A DNA stretch of 64,000 nucleotides, from the NCBI RefSeq assembly GCF_001648595.1, contig NZ_KV441807.1:127253-191252 (forward strand), written 5' to 3'. Source of the stretch: Legionella bozemanae. GTDB taxonomy: Bacteria > Pseudomonadota > Gammaproteobacteria > Legionellales > Legionellaceae. The notes under the pieces are model-generated. The model saw only the letters and a list, made by a program, of their open reading frames with translations. It did not search any database and was not told where the DNA came from. Shown one piece after another: positions 53,933 through 64,000 of the stretch; the stretch's first letter is position 1; each line of letters begins with the position of its first letter. Position numbers and translations under genes: made by a program.

Positions 53933-55426
53933 GATTTCTCCTTTTTTTCTCATTATTTTTTGCAAAATATAAGCGAGAAAATACATAAGTATACCCAATA
54001 CTATGGCGCTTACTCCTAAAGCTAAATAATAGTTTTCATAATAAGGGAGACTATCTATGGGAGAGTGAATTGTGTTAGGAATTGCAACCCATGCAGCAAT
54101 TCTTCCAGATATGGCATGTGCCAGAGAACTGGCAAGGTACCATACCCCCATAGCAAAGGCAAGCGAATTTTTGTCACAATATAAACCTACCATGCTTAAG
54201 CCAATGGCACTGACCCATAATTCTGCAATAGAAATGAGAATGTAGGTTAAAGCAATGTAATTGCCATTAATTATTCCATTAACAGTAGTGGTAGCAGCGA
54301 ATGCCATTACCAAAAGAGCAATACCTGCAAGCGCAGTGCCTGCAGCAAATTGATAGGGGATAGTGAAACGTGGAAATAATTTATAAAAACGAGGCAGTTG
54401 GCTGCCAATGGCTAAGATGAGTAAGGGATTCAATATTTGGTAATGAGCTGGTGAAACAGTTAAACCAAATAAATTATGGTCTGAATTATTTTCGGCAAAT
54501 AAAATTAATGTGCTATTCATTTGGTTGTAGATAACAAAAAATACTACTGCTTCAACAATGAGCAATAAAGCAATTATTTGTTTGTCCCGTACAATACCTT
54601 TAAGCGTTAGAGTTTTTCTTAAAAACCATATTATTCCTATGCCGCAACCTGAGGCGATGATGGTGCTGGCAACGTAAACATGGGAATAAGCAAATAAAGT
54701 CAGCATATAAATAGTAATTATATAGGCAATTAAACGAAGTACACCTGATTGAGAAAATTTAGATTGATCTTTACCCCAAATGACATTTTCATAAATGGAG
54801 TAGCGTTTCGCAAAATTTAAAGCCGCGATTGATTTACCTACAAATGTCAAAGTAAGAATAGAAAGCGGACCATAACGGCTTTCAAAAAGCAACGGGGCAA
54901 TTAAGGTGGCTAATAATGCGCCGACATTTATTGCTATATAATAATAGGTCATAGCTGATTTCGCTTTGACGGCATCATCTGAATAAATATGTGATACCAT
55001 ACTTGAAGAAGTTCCCATTAAAAGGGAGTTGGTGGCAGGTATAAATGCATAAGCGGCAATGAAAAATGTATCTCCCAGGGAGTTTACTGTGTATCCACTG
55101 ATCATAAGGAGCAAATAAGCGCAAGCTAATAGAATACTCCCAAGAAGAATGGATCGCCTAATTCCTACTACGGTATCAGCCATGTAGCCACCGAGCATAG
55201 GCATTAGATAACCCATTGCATGAGCTACTCCAATAAAAGCGTATGCTTTGGCTTGGCTATAACCCAAACCTTGAGACCATACGGGACGAGTTAAAAATAA
55301 AACCAATATGGTATTGAGTGCATATACTGAGAATTGGCTCCAAAAAGTAATAAATATGATGTTGTTGGCTTGTTTTTGTCGCAGAGCTAATTCAGGCAAA
55401 TAATTTTTCACTTCTTGTGAAATCAT
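53924..55426 (-). CDS. POT/PTR2-family proton-coupled transporter
   Basis: 500-residue, 12-14 segment membrane protein. POT-like features are in the first half: FSVYALNTILVLFLT near helix 1, LGGYMADTVVGIRRSILLG between helices 2 and 3, and YYYIAINVGALLA in helix 5. The canonical ExxERFxYY is not present (WSQFSVYALN instead), so proton coupling may differ from peptide transporters. It probably imports peptides or related solutes. The methyltransferase gene lies 38 bases upstream on the same strand. Confidence 0.75.
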   Translation of the reverse strand: MISQEVKNYLPELALRQKQANNIIFITFWSQFSVYALNTILVLFLTRPVWSQGLGYSQAKAYAFIGVAHAMGYLMPMLGGYMADTVVGIRRSILLGSILLACAYLLLMISGYTVNSLGDTFFIAAYAFIPATNSLLMGTSSSMVSHIYSDDAVKAKSAMTYYYIAINVGALLATLIAPLLFESRYGPLSILTLTFVGKSIAALNFAKRYSIYENVIWGKDQSKFSQSGVLRLIAYIITIYMLTLFAYSHVYVASTIIASGCGIGIIWFLRKTLTLKGIVRDKQIIALLLIVEAVVFFVIYNQMNSTLILFAENNSDHNLFGLTVSPAHYQILNPLLILAIGSQLPRFYKLFPRFTIPYQFAAGTALAGIALLVMAFAATTTVNGIINGNYIALTYILISIAELWVSAIGLSMVGLYCDKNSLAFAMGVWYLASSLAHAISGRIAAWVAIPNTIHSPIDSLPYYENYYLALGVSAIVLGILMYFLAYILQKIMRKKGEILS

Positions 55427-55464
55427 TTTTCTTACCTCGCCACCTAAAGATAATTATCAGGTTA

Positions 55465-56283
55465 TCATTTTCTGGCAAGAACGACATCAATTATATGAGT
55501 ATCATGGTAGGGGAATGTGAAGATTTTGCTAAAAAGACGCTTAATCCTTTGGAGCAAAAAAATTTTTGGCAACATCCTAATGGATAAAGTATTGAGAAAC
55601 CAGGTTCCTTCAATACCAAAAAGTGCCAATTCATCAATAGTATTTAGGGTAATGGGTATTTCCAAACGTTGATGTGCGATGACTTCAAATTGATTTTGTT
55701 TAAATGCCTGCATCAATTCATTGTTATTTGCAGCAACTGTAGTATTTTTTACAATGGATTTGTAATAATGGCCAACCATACTACTTAAAATTGAATCTTC
55801 TGTAATAAATTCAGCTAAACGTTGTTGCGCTACGGGAAAGGAATCATAAGTTGTGGTAATCATTGAAAAATGACCATTTGCACGAGTCAGTAATTTGGCC
55901 TCATGAAATAAAACCTTAATTGGAATATAAGCATTAATAAAGTGTGCCAGAATTAAATCTTGGCTGTGAGGCGGTAAGAACTTACTTGCTTTTGCGGCGC
56001 TGCCTTCTATCGTGATCAGAGGTAACGTTTCACGGGCGTGTTTCAACATTTCTGAAGAAACATCAATTCCAGTAAATTCTGCTTTTGGCATAATTTGTTG
56101 CAGTTTTTTTAGAAATGCACCATCACCAACGCCCAAATCAAGAACTTTATAATGTGGTTTCATTCCCAAATAAAAGTGCTTCATTTGTTCAATTGCTACT
56201 TGATGGCTTTGACTAATCGCACCAAAACGATTGGCCATAGTATAGTTTTCAGTGATGTCGTTGTACATGGCCTTCAAGGACAT
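55465..56283 (-). CDS. Class I SAM-dependent methyltransferase
   Basis: 272 residues. The Rossmann methyltransferase core has motif I VLDLGVGDGAFL (about residues 46-57), FTGIDVSSEML (motif II), and DLILAHFINAYI (motif IV). A helical C-terminal half and a basic, hydrophobic stretch (FLLQRIKRLFSKIFTF) near residue 245 may touch membrane. The substrate is unknown. It is likely co-transcribed with the downstream POT-type transporter. Confidence 0.8.
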   Translation of the reverse strand: MSLKAMYNDITENYTMANRFGAISQSHQVAIEQMKHFYLGMKPHYKVLDLGVGDGAFLKKLQQIMPKAEFTGIDVSSEMLKHARETLPLITIEGSAAKASKFLPPHSQDLILAHFINAYIPIKVLFHEAKLLTRANGHFSMITTTYDSFPVAQQRLAEFITEDSILSSMVGHYYKSIVKNTTVAANNNELMQAFKQNQFEVIAHQRLEIPITLNTIDELALFGIEGTWFLNTLSIRMLPKIFLLQRIKRLFSKIFTFPYHDTHIIDVVLARK

Positions 56284-56753
56284 GCAAAATTTCCTGTTTA
56301 AAAAGGTTTGGTAAGTATATCTCTAAATGGAGGAGATTTGCGACTGCTGATTAAGGAAAAATTATTTAATTCCTTTTTATTGACTTTCTAATACCTAGTT
56401 AATATCTGGTTTTATGAATCCTATTCGTATGTACATTAGCCTAAAAAAGTCAATTAAAGTATTTGATAATAAATAGGGTTATTCGCTCGAGGTCATCTAA
56501 AATATAGCCTCGTTAACTCTCAATTAGAGAGGCTAATTGATTTTAGAAATGAAATAATTCACAATTTTTTGGCCAAAACAGGTAAAAAGAGGCATATTTC
56601 CTAGTTTTCTTAATACTCTGTTAATAATCAGAGTGTAAAATTAAACTCGTATAACAAATATTAGTTTGTTTTTAGACCGTTTTTTGGCTATCAAGAACAC
56701 CATGGATAGCGTTCTGTGGAGGAATAGGTAGCTGCTTTGTTAGGGAGATTTAT
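56284..56753. other. Intergenic region upstream of csrA
   Basis: About 470 bases. Two imperfect hairpins are visible: TAGCCTC/GAGGCTA (56505-56511/56529-56535) and ACTCTG/CAGAGT (56615-56620/56629-56634). The divergent promoters of csrA and the methyltransferase must lie here. I see no clear tRNA or conserved RNA. Confidence 0.4.
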
Positions 56754-56948
56754 ATGTTAATTTTGACTCGGCGTATCGGTGAAACCTTAATCATTGGTGA
56801 TGATGTTAATATTACCGTGTTAGGTGTAAAAGGTAATCAAGTTCGCCTAGGTATTAATGCACCTAAAGATGTATCTGTCCATCGTGAAGAAATTTATTTG
56901 CGCATACAACAAGAAAAACAATCAGACGAATCTGAAGAAGCAGTATAA
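56754..56948 (+). CDS. csrA: CsrA, global RNA-binding regulator
   Basis: 64 residues starting [18 protein letters not shown], with the RNA-contact region [20 protein letters not shown]. CsrA dimers bind GGA-containing leaders and repress translation. In Legionella they control the switch from replicative to transmissive phase. Its C-terminus is acidic. The leader contains AGGGAGA before ATG 56754, itself a possible CsrA site. A terminator follows. Legionella genomes carry several csrA paralogues; this one sits in core DNA, so it may be the main copy. Confidence 0.95.
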   Translation: MLILTRRIGETLIIGDDVNITVLGVKGNQVRLGINAPKDVSVHREEIYLRIQQEKQSDESEEAV

Positions 56949-56972
56949 AATCGATTTCCTCGCAGTCATCCA

Positions 56973-57000
56973 GTTCCGGGCACTTAAAAATGCTCGGGAC
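56973..57000 (+). terminator. Rho-independent terminator after csrA
   Basis: GTTCCGGGCA (56973-56982) pairs with TGCTCGGGAC (56991-57000) over 10 bp including wobbles, with an 8-base CTTAAAAA loop. A T-rich stretch follows at 57005-57018. It lies 24 bases after the csrA stop. Confidence 0.6.
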
Positions 57001-57042
57001 AAACTTAATTTTTCTTTGTTCCCATCTTTAATTTGTAATCCT

Positions 57043-58029
57043 CTACAGTTTTTCATGAAGTGATGTATCTCCTGATGAGAGAAAGTGCTGTGTACCTGAT
57101 TCATCTTGCAGTATTAATTGCCCAAACTGATTAATGCCGCAAGCAATCCCAGATAAAGTATTTAAAGACTGAGTCACTTTGATGCTTTTTCCAAAAAGAT
57201 AATCCGATTTATTCCATTCATCCATAAAGGAGTTAAGATCATGGTGAATAAATTTGCTTACATAGTGTTCCAAATTGGTAATCAATCTTGCAATAAGGAC
57301 ATTCCGATCAAAATGCTTTTTAGTTATTTCATATAAGGAACACCAAGGTTTATCTGGAAGGGGATGATTCTCTGTATCAGTATTCACGTTTAAACCAATA
57401 CCGATGATAACTTGAACATTGCCATTGGATTCAGCCAATATTTCAATCAGGCTACCGCATAGTTTTTTGTGGGTCCATAGAATATCATTGGGCCATTTAA
57501 TTTTGATATGAGATGAGATGTCAAATTCATTTAAAGTTGCCAGAACAGCCAAGCTGCTTACCAAACTTAATCCCGAAAGTTTGGTAAGATCATAGTTAAG
57601 ATTCCAGCGACTGGAACAATAAAGATTTTCACCGAAGGGTGAGTGCCAGTGTCTGCCAAATCGACCTCTGCCTTGGGTTTGAATTTCGGTACAACAAATA
57701 TCAACGGTATTTGAGGGAGGTAAATCCTTAAGATAGCGATTTGTTGAATCAATGGAAGTGAATAGATGTAAATTGAAAGGGTTCGATTGTTTTTGTAGGG
57801 CAAGATGTTCCATAATTTGTTGTTTATTTAATAGAATCAACTGATTGGGAAGTTGGTAACCCTGATGCCTTATTCGTTTTATAGGGATTCCTGATGCGAT
57901 TAAATGATTGATTTGTTTCCAAATGGCCGAGCGAGTGATACCCAAATTTGCCCCTAATTCAGAACCACTATGGCAGTTGCCATCGCCAAGTAATTGTAAT
58001 AATGTGAGTTGTGCCTGTGTGAAGTGCAT
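57043..58029 (-). CDS. birA: BirA, biotin-protein ligase / biotin repressor
   Basis: 328 residues. The N-terminal winged helix (FTQAQLTLLQLLGDGNCHSG to RSAIWKQI) is the repressor domain. The catalytic domain has the biotin-AMP loop GRGRFGRHW and KWPNDILW. It loads biotin onto AccB and senses biotin. accA is close by on the other strand, which fits a fatty-acid synthesis link. Confidence 0.94.
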   Translation of the reverse strand: MHFTQAQLTLLQLLGDGNCHSGSELGANLGITRSAIWKQINHLIASGIPIKRIRHQGYQLPNQLILLNKQQIMEHLALQKQSNPFNLHLFTSIDSTNRYLKDLPPSNTVDICCTEIQTQGRGRFGRHWHSPFGENLYCSSRWNLNYDLTKLSGLSLVSSLAVLATLNEFDISSHIKIKWPNDILWTHKKLCGSLIEILAESNGNVQVIIGIGLNVNTDTENHPLPDKPWCSLYEITKKHFDRNVLIARLITNLEHYVSKFIHHDLNSFMDEWNKSDYLFGKSIKVTQSLNTLSGIACGINQFGQLILQDESGTQHFLSSGDTSLHEKL

Positions 58030-58039
58030 TGATATAAAC

Positions 58040-58828
58040 CTAAAAAATCAATTGAGTATTTTGCTGCAGATTAATAAATCCATGTCTAATTTCCCTCACA
58101 GTAGGGTGATGGCATAAAGCACCACTGCAAGCCACTTCTGGCATAAAAGAACGCAATTGCCATGTCATATTATGTAATGGGTCATTTACTAATTGCTTGG
58201 TTGGCATAGATATAGGGACACTAAAATTTTTGGTTGGATAAGAAAGGCCTAAACCGCAGGCTTTGATAAAGGCTTCTTTTTGGGCCCAAACATGAAAGAA
58301 AATGGCTGGTTTGAGGGCAAGAGGAACTTTAATAAATTCTTCATATTCTTGACCAGAAAATAAACTTTTTGCAATTCCTTCATAAGGTCGAGCAGAATAC
58401 TTTTCTATATCCACACCCATGGGAAAGTTTTTTCCCACTGCAAGAAGCGCCAAGTCACCCGTATGACTTATATTAAATTGCAACTTTGCTGCATTAATGA
58501 CTTCAGGTTTGCCGTGGTTATTATAAGCAAATTCCAGTTGTTTTGCTGGCATATTGAGATAGCTTGCTAAAATGATTCTCATAGTTGCTCGGGCAGTAGA
58601 GAAACGGCGTTTGTGCCTACTGAAATAAAATCGTTCCGCACGGGTTTGCTCTTCAGAACTTAGTAGTTCATATGCATTTTCTATTTCATGTGCTAAAGAA
58701 AATTGCCAAAGATCAATTCGAGCTTCATTTAAGATGCAGTTTTCTGTATTTAAAGGGTTGAATTCGGTAATGATCATATGCTTGTTTGAATCTGGCATCA
58801 ATTGTCGGTTAGGGTTATCATATACCAT
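58040..58828 (-). CDS. 4'-phosphopantetheinyl transferase (Sfp/AcpT type)
   Basis: 262 residues. Conserved motifs are MGVDIEKYS (metal-binding Asp and Glu) and the WAQKEAFIKACGLGL block. It transfers the phosphopantetheine arm from CoA to carrier proteins of fatty-acid, polyketide or peptide synthesis. Its length suits the Sfp group rather than small AcpS. The start is uncertain: ATG 58828, 58798 or 58777 are all in frame and none has a strong ribosome site. It lies 10 bases upstream of birA in the same direction. Confidence 0.88.
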   Translation of the reverse strand: MVYDNPNRQLMPDSNKHMIITEFNPLNTENCILNEARIDLWQFSLAHEIENAYELLSSEEQTRAERFYFSRHKRRFSTARATMRIILASYLNMPAKQLEFAYNNHGKPEVINAAKLQFNISHTGDLALLAVGKNFPMGVDIEKYSARPYEGIAKSLFSGQEYEEFIKVPLALKPAIFFHVWAQKEAFIKACGLGLSYPTKNFSVPISMPTKQLVNDPLHNMTWQLRSFMPEVACSGALCHHPTVREIRHGFINLQQNTQLIF

Positions 58829-58855
58829 GATATTTAATTCACCAAAGAGTATTCA

Positions 58856-59809
58856 ATGAGCCGACAATTTTTGGATTTTGAGCAACCCATCGAAGAGTTG
58901 AATCAGAAAATTGAAGCACTTCGCATGGTAGGTCATGATAACGAAGTGAATTTAAGTGATGAAATAGCACGACTTCAAGCCAAATGTTCTGAGTTAACCT
59001 CTCAAGTTTTTTCAAACTTGGAGCCTTGGCAAATCGCACAAATGGCAAGACATCCGCTTAGACCACAGACTACAGATTATATTGAACGTATTTTTACTGA
59101 TTTTCAGGAACTGCATGGTGACCGAAGTTGTTCGTCAGCTCCTGCAATTATTGGTGGTTTGGCGCGTTTGAATGGTGAGCCAGTTATGGTACTTGGTCAT
59201 CAAAAAGGTAAACGGACTAAAGAAAAGGTATATCGTAATTTTGGTATGGCGCGTCCGGAAGAGTATCGAAAAGCCTTACGTTTGATGAATATGGCTGAGA
59301 AATTCAAATTACCTATTTTTACTTTTATTGATACAGCCGGCGCATATCCTGGAATTGGTGCTGAAGAGCGTAACCAATCTGAAGCAATTGCTCGCAATCT
59401 TTTCGTGATGTCACGTCTTAAAACGCCAATTATTTGTGTGGTAACAGGAGAAGCAGGATCAGGTGGTGCGTTAGCAATTGGTGTTGGTGATCGTGTGTTA
59501 ATGCTCCAATTCAGTATTTATTCAGTAATTTCTCCTGAGGGTTGTGCTTCGATTCTATGGAAAGATGCGTCTAAAGCAAGTGAAGCTGCTCGCGCAATGA
59601 GGATTACCGCGGATAAGATTTTGGAAAATAAGTTAATTGATATGGTTATTCCTGAACCGTTAGGAGGGGCTCATCGTAATGTCGATGAAATGGCCGCACG
59701 TTTGAAGGAAATTTTAGTTAGCGAATTGAGTGTCTTAAAGAAATTATCTTTGGAACAGTTGGTCGAAGAGAGGTATAAAAAATTTATGGCTATGGGAGCA
59801 AGTGATTAA
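58856..59809 (+). CDS. accA: Acetyl-CoA carboxylase carboxyltransferase subunit alpha
   Basis: 317 residues, the standard length. Motifs: [19 protein letters not shown] at the N-terminus, [80 protein letters not shown]. Transfers carboxyl from carboxybiotin to acetyl-CoA in the first step of fatty-acid synthesis. The stop overlaps the tilS GTG start by 8 bases. Confidence 0.97.
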   Translation: MSRQFLDFEQPIEELNQKIEALRMVGHDNEVNLSDEIARLQAKCSELTSQVFSNLEPWQIAQMARHPLRPQTTDYIERIFTDFQELHGDRSCSSAPAIIGGLARLNGEPVMVLGHQKGKRTKEKVYRNFGMARPEEYRKALRLMNMAEKFKLPIFTFIDTAGAYPGIGAEERNQSEAIARNLFVMSRLKTPIICVVTGEAGSGGALAIGVGDRVLMLQFSIYSVISPEGCASILWKDASKASEAARAMRITADKILENKLIDMVIPEPLGGAHRNVDEMAARLKEILVSELSVLKKLSLEQLVEERYKKFMAMGASD

Positions 59810-61262
59810 ACCTTTATTGAGCACCGAGTGGTTTTCTCGCCTAAGTCATTTTAATAAATTAATTATAGGTTTTAGTGGTGGGCTTGACTCAACAGTGCTT
59901 TTGCATGTTCTTGCTTCCCACCCGGCCTTGCTTGCTAAATTAATCGCGGTACATGTAAATCATGGTATTAGTGAGCATGCCCCCTGTTGGCAATTACATT
60001 GCCAACAGTTTTGCCAGAATTTAGGTATCCCTTTAATTACTCAGTCTGTGCAATTTGATCGCTCAGCCAATGTAGAAGAGGGGGCACGCATTGCTCGGTA
60101 TGCAGTTTTTTCTTCTTTGCTTGCAGAAGATGATTGCTTAATTTTAGGACATCATTTAAACGATCAAGCAGAAACAGTTCTTTTGCAACTGTTTCGAGGT
60201 TCCGGAGTGGATGGTTTGGCTGCTATGCCTGATTTTGGGCAATTGGAACTGGGAAAAATTGCCAGGCCTTTTTTAACTCATTCCCGAGAACAATTGGAAC
60301 ATTATGCTGCCTTTCATCAATTGAGCTGGATAGAAGATGAGAGCAATGAGGATACCAGCTATTCTCGAAATTACTTACGTCAACAAATTATGCCTTTGTT
60401 GCAAAGAAAATGGCCTGGAGTTGTAGGTAATATTGCAAGAACAGCACTTCATTGCCAGCAGGCTAAAAGAAATCTGGATATGTTGGCAACTCAAGATATG
60501 ACGTTGCAAGAAAACCTCGAAAAATTAACAAGCAACTCTTTATTGATTACACCATTAAAAGCACTCGGCCGAGATCGAATAGCAAATGTGCTTCGAGTAT
60601 GGTTGAAAAACAATCAAATCCAATTGCCTTCAACTGTGACTTTTTGGCGTTTGATTGATGAAGTGATCTTTGCTAGTCCAGATGCGACTCCAGTAGTGAG
60701 TTGGGGCGAAGTAACTGTGCGCCGTTATCAAAAGCATTTATATTTAGATAAAAAAAATGCAAATAATTTATCCTCCTGTATCAGAACTCTTTCGAAACGC
60801 GCTGCAACGCAAGAAATGCGAGAAGACTCGAAACGCAGCACCGAAGCCTACATGAAGAAGTCACTTGAAGATTCGAGCGCCGTATCGACGAAGCAGGCCT
60901 GCTCTACAATAGAATTTCGAAAGGGGTTCATTGAGTGGTCTGCATTTCCTTTACCTTTAGTGATACCCGATGCAAGCATTAATTTATTGGCAAAAAAAGC
61001 CAAGCAGGGTTTGGTTATTCCTACTGATACAAAAGTATTTGTTCGATTTAGACAAGGTGGCGAAGAGTTTTCTTTGCATGGACAGACTAAGCGTTTAAAA
61101 AAGTTATTCCAAGAGTGGGGGGTTCCTCCTTGGTTAAGAGAGCGAATTCCTCTAATTTATTTTAATGATAAACTAGCGGCAGTAGTCGGTTATGCAATGA
61201 GTGATTTGTTTTTTATCAAAGAATGTTCTGAGGCTTGGATTTTTGTTAATTGCTCCTTTTAA
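59802..61262 (+). CDS. tilS: tRNA(Ile)-lysidine synthase with an in-frame insertion
   Basis: 486 residues. PP-loop SGGLDS (S25-S30) binds ATP; HVNHGIS and [19 protein letters not shown] follow. The enzyme modifies C34 of tRNA-Ile(CAU) to lysidine, essential for reading AUA. Residues about 328-376 are Arg/Ser/Glu-rich, unlike TilS, and are encoded by a palindrome-ended element (60784-60929). Without them the length is about 438, normal for the family. The C-terminal domain ([13 protein letters not shown] on) resumes in frame. GTG start 59802 overlaps accA. Confidence 0.92.
   Translation: MIKPLLSTEWFSRLSHFNKLIIGFSGGLDSTVLLHVLASHPALLAKLIAVHVNHGISEHAPCWQLHCQQFCQNLGIPLITQSVQFDRSANVEEGARIARYAVFSSLLAEDDCLILGHHLNDQAETVLLQLFRGSGVDGLAAMPDFGQLELGKIARPFLTHSREQLEHYAAFHQLSWIEDESNEDTSYSRNYLRQQIMPLLQRKWPGVVGNIARTALHCQQAKRNLDMLATQDMTLQENLEKLTSNSLLITPLKALGRDRIANVLRVWLKNNQIQLPSTVTFWRLIDEVIFASPDATPVVSWGEVTVRRYQKHLYLDKKNANNLSSCIRTLSKRAATQEMREDSKRSTEAYMKKSLEDSSAVSTKQACSTIEFRKGFIEWSAFPLPLVIPDASINLLAKKAKQGLVIPTDTKVFVRFRQGGEEFSLHGQTKRLKKLFQEWGVPPWLRERIPLIYFNDKLAAVVGYAMSDLFFIKECSEAWIFVNCSF
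60784..60929. repeat. Palindrome-ended element inserted in tilS
   Basis: The ends are near-perfect inverted copies: GAACTCTTTCGAAA (60784-60797) and TTTCGAAAGGGGTTC (60915-60929). The inside is GC-richer than the rest of tilS and repeats TCGAAACGC twice (60792-60800 and 60829-60837). It adds about 48 codons without a stop or frameshift. This resembles the protein-coding palindromic elements known from Rickettsia. Confidence 0.7.
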
Positions 61263-61557
61263 TCTTATGTTATTTCTAATTATTTGAGTACTTGTGCTCC
61301 ATTCGTTAAAAGAATGTCTTTTCTGTTAGTTTTTTTACTCATGCTCGTTAAGTTTTTTATATGAGATTAAATCCTCCTCATTCCTATGTTTTAAGTTTTA
61401 TTATGTGCTAGAAAATTGCGCTTATATGAAAAGATATAAAAAGAAAAATTTTGATCAAATTGATATTTTGATTCTTTTATCAAAAACTGCTTTATTTTTT
61501 ATTAATTTTGATTTAATTAATATAAATAAAATAATTAAAAATCAACCTGGTTATATC

Positions 61558-62583
61558 ATGAAAAATATTTCAGCGATTCAAGAATTGTTAGCACTGAGTG
61601 GGAAACCAGGCAATGTACCTGTAGACCTCATGGCATTTTTTTTATATTTAAAAAAAATAAAACGGTTAGAAAAATCAGGAGATAATTTTAATGCATTCGC
61701 TATGAGCACTGACGAAATGGAATGGTTTTCTGAGATTATTGAACACATGATTGGGTACAGTGAAAAAGATTTGCGTTTTCAGATTGCTATTGCAAAATGG
61801 GACGGAAGCGAACAAATAAACCATTGGTCCTTTTTGGAGTTTAATTTTATAGGATCCCAAAATCCACCTTCTTTAGATATTTTGATTTGTGATCCACTAG
61901 GTTTTATGCAATCACTCGTTTTAGCTAATTTATTAAGCAACATGATGAAGTTTGGTATTTTGAGTAAATTATGCCCTCTAAAAATCTATATTCCCGTAGA
62001 TATTTTACAAGCAGCGGGTCGTACATGTCCTTATTTTGTGACGGACAGTATCTCGATGTTATCCAATCAAAATAAGTACTGTCCAGTTTATGATTATATG
62101 AATACTCATCAACAGGAGAATGAAACGGACAAAGCAATTAGTACATTAAAAAGTTTTCGTGAATCCATGTCGTCATTCGTAGAAGAAGATCTTGATGATG
62201 TATATAGTTTTGACTTAGTGGTTGGTCATTTACCTGCCAGGCTCTTACGAACAAAACATTCTGTAACTGATTTAGAAAATGAAGTTCAAAATTCTGCGGA
62301 ACATAGAGACGAAATTGTTAACAGTAAGGGTGAGACTGCGTGGGTATCCATTAGTAAAAATTTATTTTTTGTTAAAGATCGTACAGGAGATAACAAGTAT
62401 CGGAATATGAGAGTGAACAAGAAGATGGAAAAATTGGGGGAAAATGTAAAAGAAATATCCTCCACATTAAATTCAGAGGAGGATATTCAATTGTTCTTTG
62501 AAGCAGTGCACAGGCATCGACTATTTAGTTTAGAAAAATTGATAGGAAAAACTGCTAAAACATTCGGTTATACTTATTCTTAG
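61558..62583 (+). CDS. Candidate YopJ/C55-like effector
   Basis: 341 residues with no signal peptide or membrane segment. A possible His-Asp-Cys triad is visible: H89 ([11 protein letters not shown]), D112 (ILICDPLGF) and C157 ([13 protein letters not shown]), with Q151 upstream. The spacings, 23 and 45, are close to YopJ (H109, E128, C172: 19 and 44). YopJ-family proteins are effector acetyltransferases activated by inositol hexakisphosphate. The C-terminal third is Lys/Glu-rich. Monocistronic and AT-rich. ATG 61558 ([10 protein letters not shown]) is favoured; the frame extends upstream to 61405 through very AT-rich DNA. The family call is by eye and unproven. Confidence 0.5.
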   Translation: MKNISAIQELLALSGKPGNVPVDLMAFFLYLKKIKRLEKSGDNFNAFAMSTDEMEWFSEIIEHMIGYSEKDLRFQIAIAKWDGSEQINHWSFLEFNFIGSQNPPSLDILICDPLGFMQSLVLANLLSNMMKFGILSKLCPLKIYIPVDILQAAGRTCPYFVTDSISMLSNQNKYCPVYDYMNTHQQENETDKAISTLKSFRESMSSFVEEDLDDVYSFDLVVGHLPARLLRTKHSVTDLENEVQNSAEHRDEIVNSKGETAWVSISKNLFFVKDRTGDNKYRNMRVNKKMEKLGENVKEISSTLNSEEDIQLFFEAVHRHRLFSLEKLIGKTAKTFGYTYS

Positions 62584-63956
62584 CATTCAGGTAAATTAAC
62601 AGCCAATCCCCCCATCGAGGTTTCTTTATAAATACTTTGCATGTCCATTCCTGTTTGTTTCATGGTCTTGATTACTTTATCTAGAGAAATTTGGTGTTGA
62701 CCATCACCAATGAGTGCCATTCGTGTTGCATTCACTGCTTTTACTGCACCCATAGCATTGCGTTCAATACAAGGTATTTGTACTAAACCCAAGACTGGAT
62801 CACAGGTCATACCCAAATGATGTTCCATGGCAATTTCTGCAGCATTTTCCACTTGAGCAACGGTTCCTCCCAGAACTGCTGTAAGACCTGCTGCAGCCAT
62901 AGAGGAAGCAACACCAACTTCGCCTTGGCATCCCACTTCGGCCCCAGAAATGGAAGCTCCTTTTTTATAAAGTATGCCTATAGCTGCGGCAGTAAGGAAA
63001 TAGGTGTAAATGTCTTCATCACTCATTTTATCGTGTGCATGCTGGCAATATTTTAGTACCGCTGGAATAATGCCTGCAGCACCATTAGTTGGTGCGGTAA
63101 CGATGCGTCCACCAGCTGCATTTTCTTCATTGACTGCCATGGCATAAAGATTTAACCAATTCATAATATCGGATTGCTCAAAAACGCTTTTTACTCCTTT
63201 TTCATTCATAAGTTTTTTATATAAATCAGGAGCGCGTCTTTTTAAATTAAGCCCTCCAGGTAATATGCCATCGTGTTTACATCCATTGGCAATACAATCA
63301 TCCATGACCTTGGCAATTGCCAAAATACCTTTATGGATATCTTCTGTGCTACGCCAGGTTTTTTCATTAATTAACATTAATTCCGCTATGGTTAAATTAT
63401 TTTTCTGACACAGTTCTAGAAGTTGGGCTGCTGTTGAAAATGGGTATGGAGGAGGGTTTGTATCTTCAGTGGCTTTGGAAAAATCTTCTTCAGTAGTAAT
63501 AAAGCCACCGCCAATTGAGTAATAAATCTGTGCAATTAATAAATTGTTCTGGTTATCAAAAGCAGAAAAACGCATTCCATTAGAATGTTTTGGCAAAAGT
63601 TCTTTTTGTAAAAAAAGAAAATCAGTTGCTTCGTTAAAGTTAATATTTTTCTTACCTGCCAGGTTTAACGTATGGGAGTCGATGATTTCATGCATACGAG
63701 GCACCATAGACTCGGGGACAACAGTTTTGGGAGCCTTATTTTCCAGCCCATTTAAAATGGCTTTATCTGTCCCATGACCTTTTCCGGTTAAAGCCAGCGA
63801 ACCATAAAGTTCGGTTTTAACCCGGTGAACTTGATTCATGAGTTGTTTGTCTTCCAGTAATTTTAAGAAAGCATTAGCAGCAAGCATCGGCCCTACAGTA
63901 TGCGAGCTTGATGGGCCAATTCCAATGGAAAATAAATCAAATACACTGATATTCAT
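62580..63956 (-). CDS. sdaA: L-serine ammonia-lyase (iron-sulfur dehydratase)
   Basis: 458 residues. SdaA hallmarks: [19 protein letters not shown] at the N-terminus, [53 protein letters not shown] and [19 protein letters not shown] with the [4Fe-4S] cysteines. It deaminates L-serine to pyruvate; serine is a main carbon source for Legionella. ATG 63956. The 3' end overlaps the convergent effector-like gene by 4 bases. Confidence 0.96.
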   Translation of the reverse strand: MNISVFDLFSIGIGPSSSHTVGPMLAANAFLKLLEDKQLMNQVHRVKTELYGSLALTGKGHGTDKAILNGLENKAPKTVVPESMVPRMHEIIDSHTLNLAGKKNINFNEATDFLFLQKELLPKHSNGMRFSAFDNQNNLLIAQIYYSIGGGFITTEEDFSKATEDTNPPPYPFSTAAQLLELCQKNNLTIAELMLINEKTWRSTEDIHKGILAIAKVMDDCIANGCKHDGILPGGLNLKRRAPDLYKKLMNEKGVKSVFEQSDIMNWLNLYAMAVNEENAAGGRIVTAPTNGAAGIIPAVLKYCQHAHDKMSDEDIYTYFLTAAAIGILYKKGASISGAEVGCQGEVGVASSMAAAGLTAVLGGTVAQVENAAEIAMEHHLGMTCDPVLGLVQIPCIERNAMGAVKAVNATRMALIGDGQHQISLDKVIKTMKQTGMDMQSIYKETSMGGLAVNLPEC

Positions 63957-64000
63957 GTGGGATAATCTCTTGTTACAATTAGTGCAAAGTGTAGAGAAAT

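Noticed and set aside
1-64000. CRISPR array, rRNA genes, restriction-modification or transposase genes
   Set aside because: None seen: no regularly spaced repeats, no rRNA-like tracts, no DDE transposase or methylase-endonuclease pair.

Overview
The window comes from a Legionella-like gammaproteobacterium, probably not L. pneumophila itself. It is AT-rich. It carries a Legionella-type peptidoglycan-associated lipoprotein (Pal), a bacterial mevalonate pathway, a polyhydroxyalkanoate synthase, candidate Dot/Icm-type effectors and short palindromic repeats between housekeeping genes. About 35 kb on the left is a conjugative, integrated element. About 29 kb on the right is chromosomal core.

Positions 1-22,436 hold an F-type conjugation operon, all on the + strand: end of traK, traB, traV, traC, trbI, traW, traU, trbC, traN, traF, trbB, traH, traG, traD and a 1,984-residue traI. 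Genes are packed with short gaps or overlaps. One convergent membrane-protein gene lies between traG and traD. TraI is a MOBF relaxase-helicase whose C-terminus carries a primase-like/Toprim region. Positions 22.6-25.6 kb hold a DUF3800 gene with a structured, possibly RNA-coding, downstream stretch, small hypothetical genes, a tRNA-Thr 3'-half remnant, a ribbon-helix-helix gene and an inverted-repeat-rich region ending in a sequence very close to the F nic site. I read that region as the element's oriT.

Positions 25.6-35.0 kb hold cargo and the integration module. The cargo is MazG-like, NYN-LOTUS, a frameshifted acetyltransferase and an APH-fold kinase. Next comes what looks like a split borosin RiPP locus: a precursor peptide with two copies of a nine-residue core, an OphMA-like peptide-backbone N-methyltransferase and an MFS exporter. 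The integration module has a CI/LexA-like repressor with paired operators, two small related proteins, an excisionase-like protein and a tyrosine integrase. The integrase gene ends about 100 bp from the 3' end of a tRNA-Arg gene, the presumed attachment site. Two identical tRNA-Lys genes follow.

Positions 35.4-64 kb are chromosomal. Mevalonate genes lie in two blocks (HMG-CoA reductase with phosphomevalonate kinase; diphosphomevalonate decarboxylase with mevalonate kinase). Between them are an effector-like coiled-coil protein, an Mla-type lipid transporter (MlaE, MlaF, MlaD, lipoprotein) and pal-cpoB. Then come ftsB, cbpM-cbpA, phaC, a BON lipoprotein, a CBS protein, a thioredoxin-membrane fusion, lipA, a POT-type transporter, a methyltransferase, csrA, birA, a phosphopantetheinyl transferase, accA, tilS (with an in-frame palindrome-ended insertion), a YopJ-like candidate effector and L-serine dehydratase. 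The most promising new system is the borosin locus on the conjugative element. The predicted oriT, the Toprim-bearing TraI, the DUF3800-linked RNA candidate and the YopJ-like protein also deserve checking.
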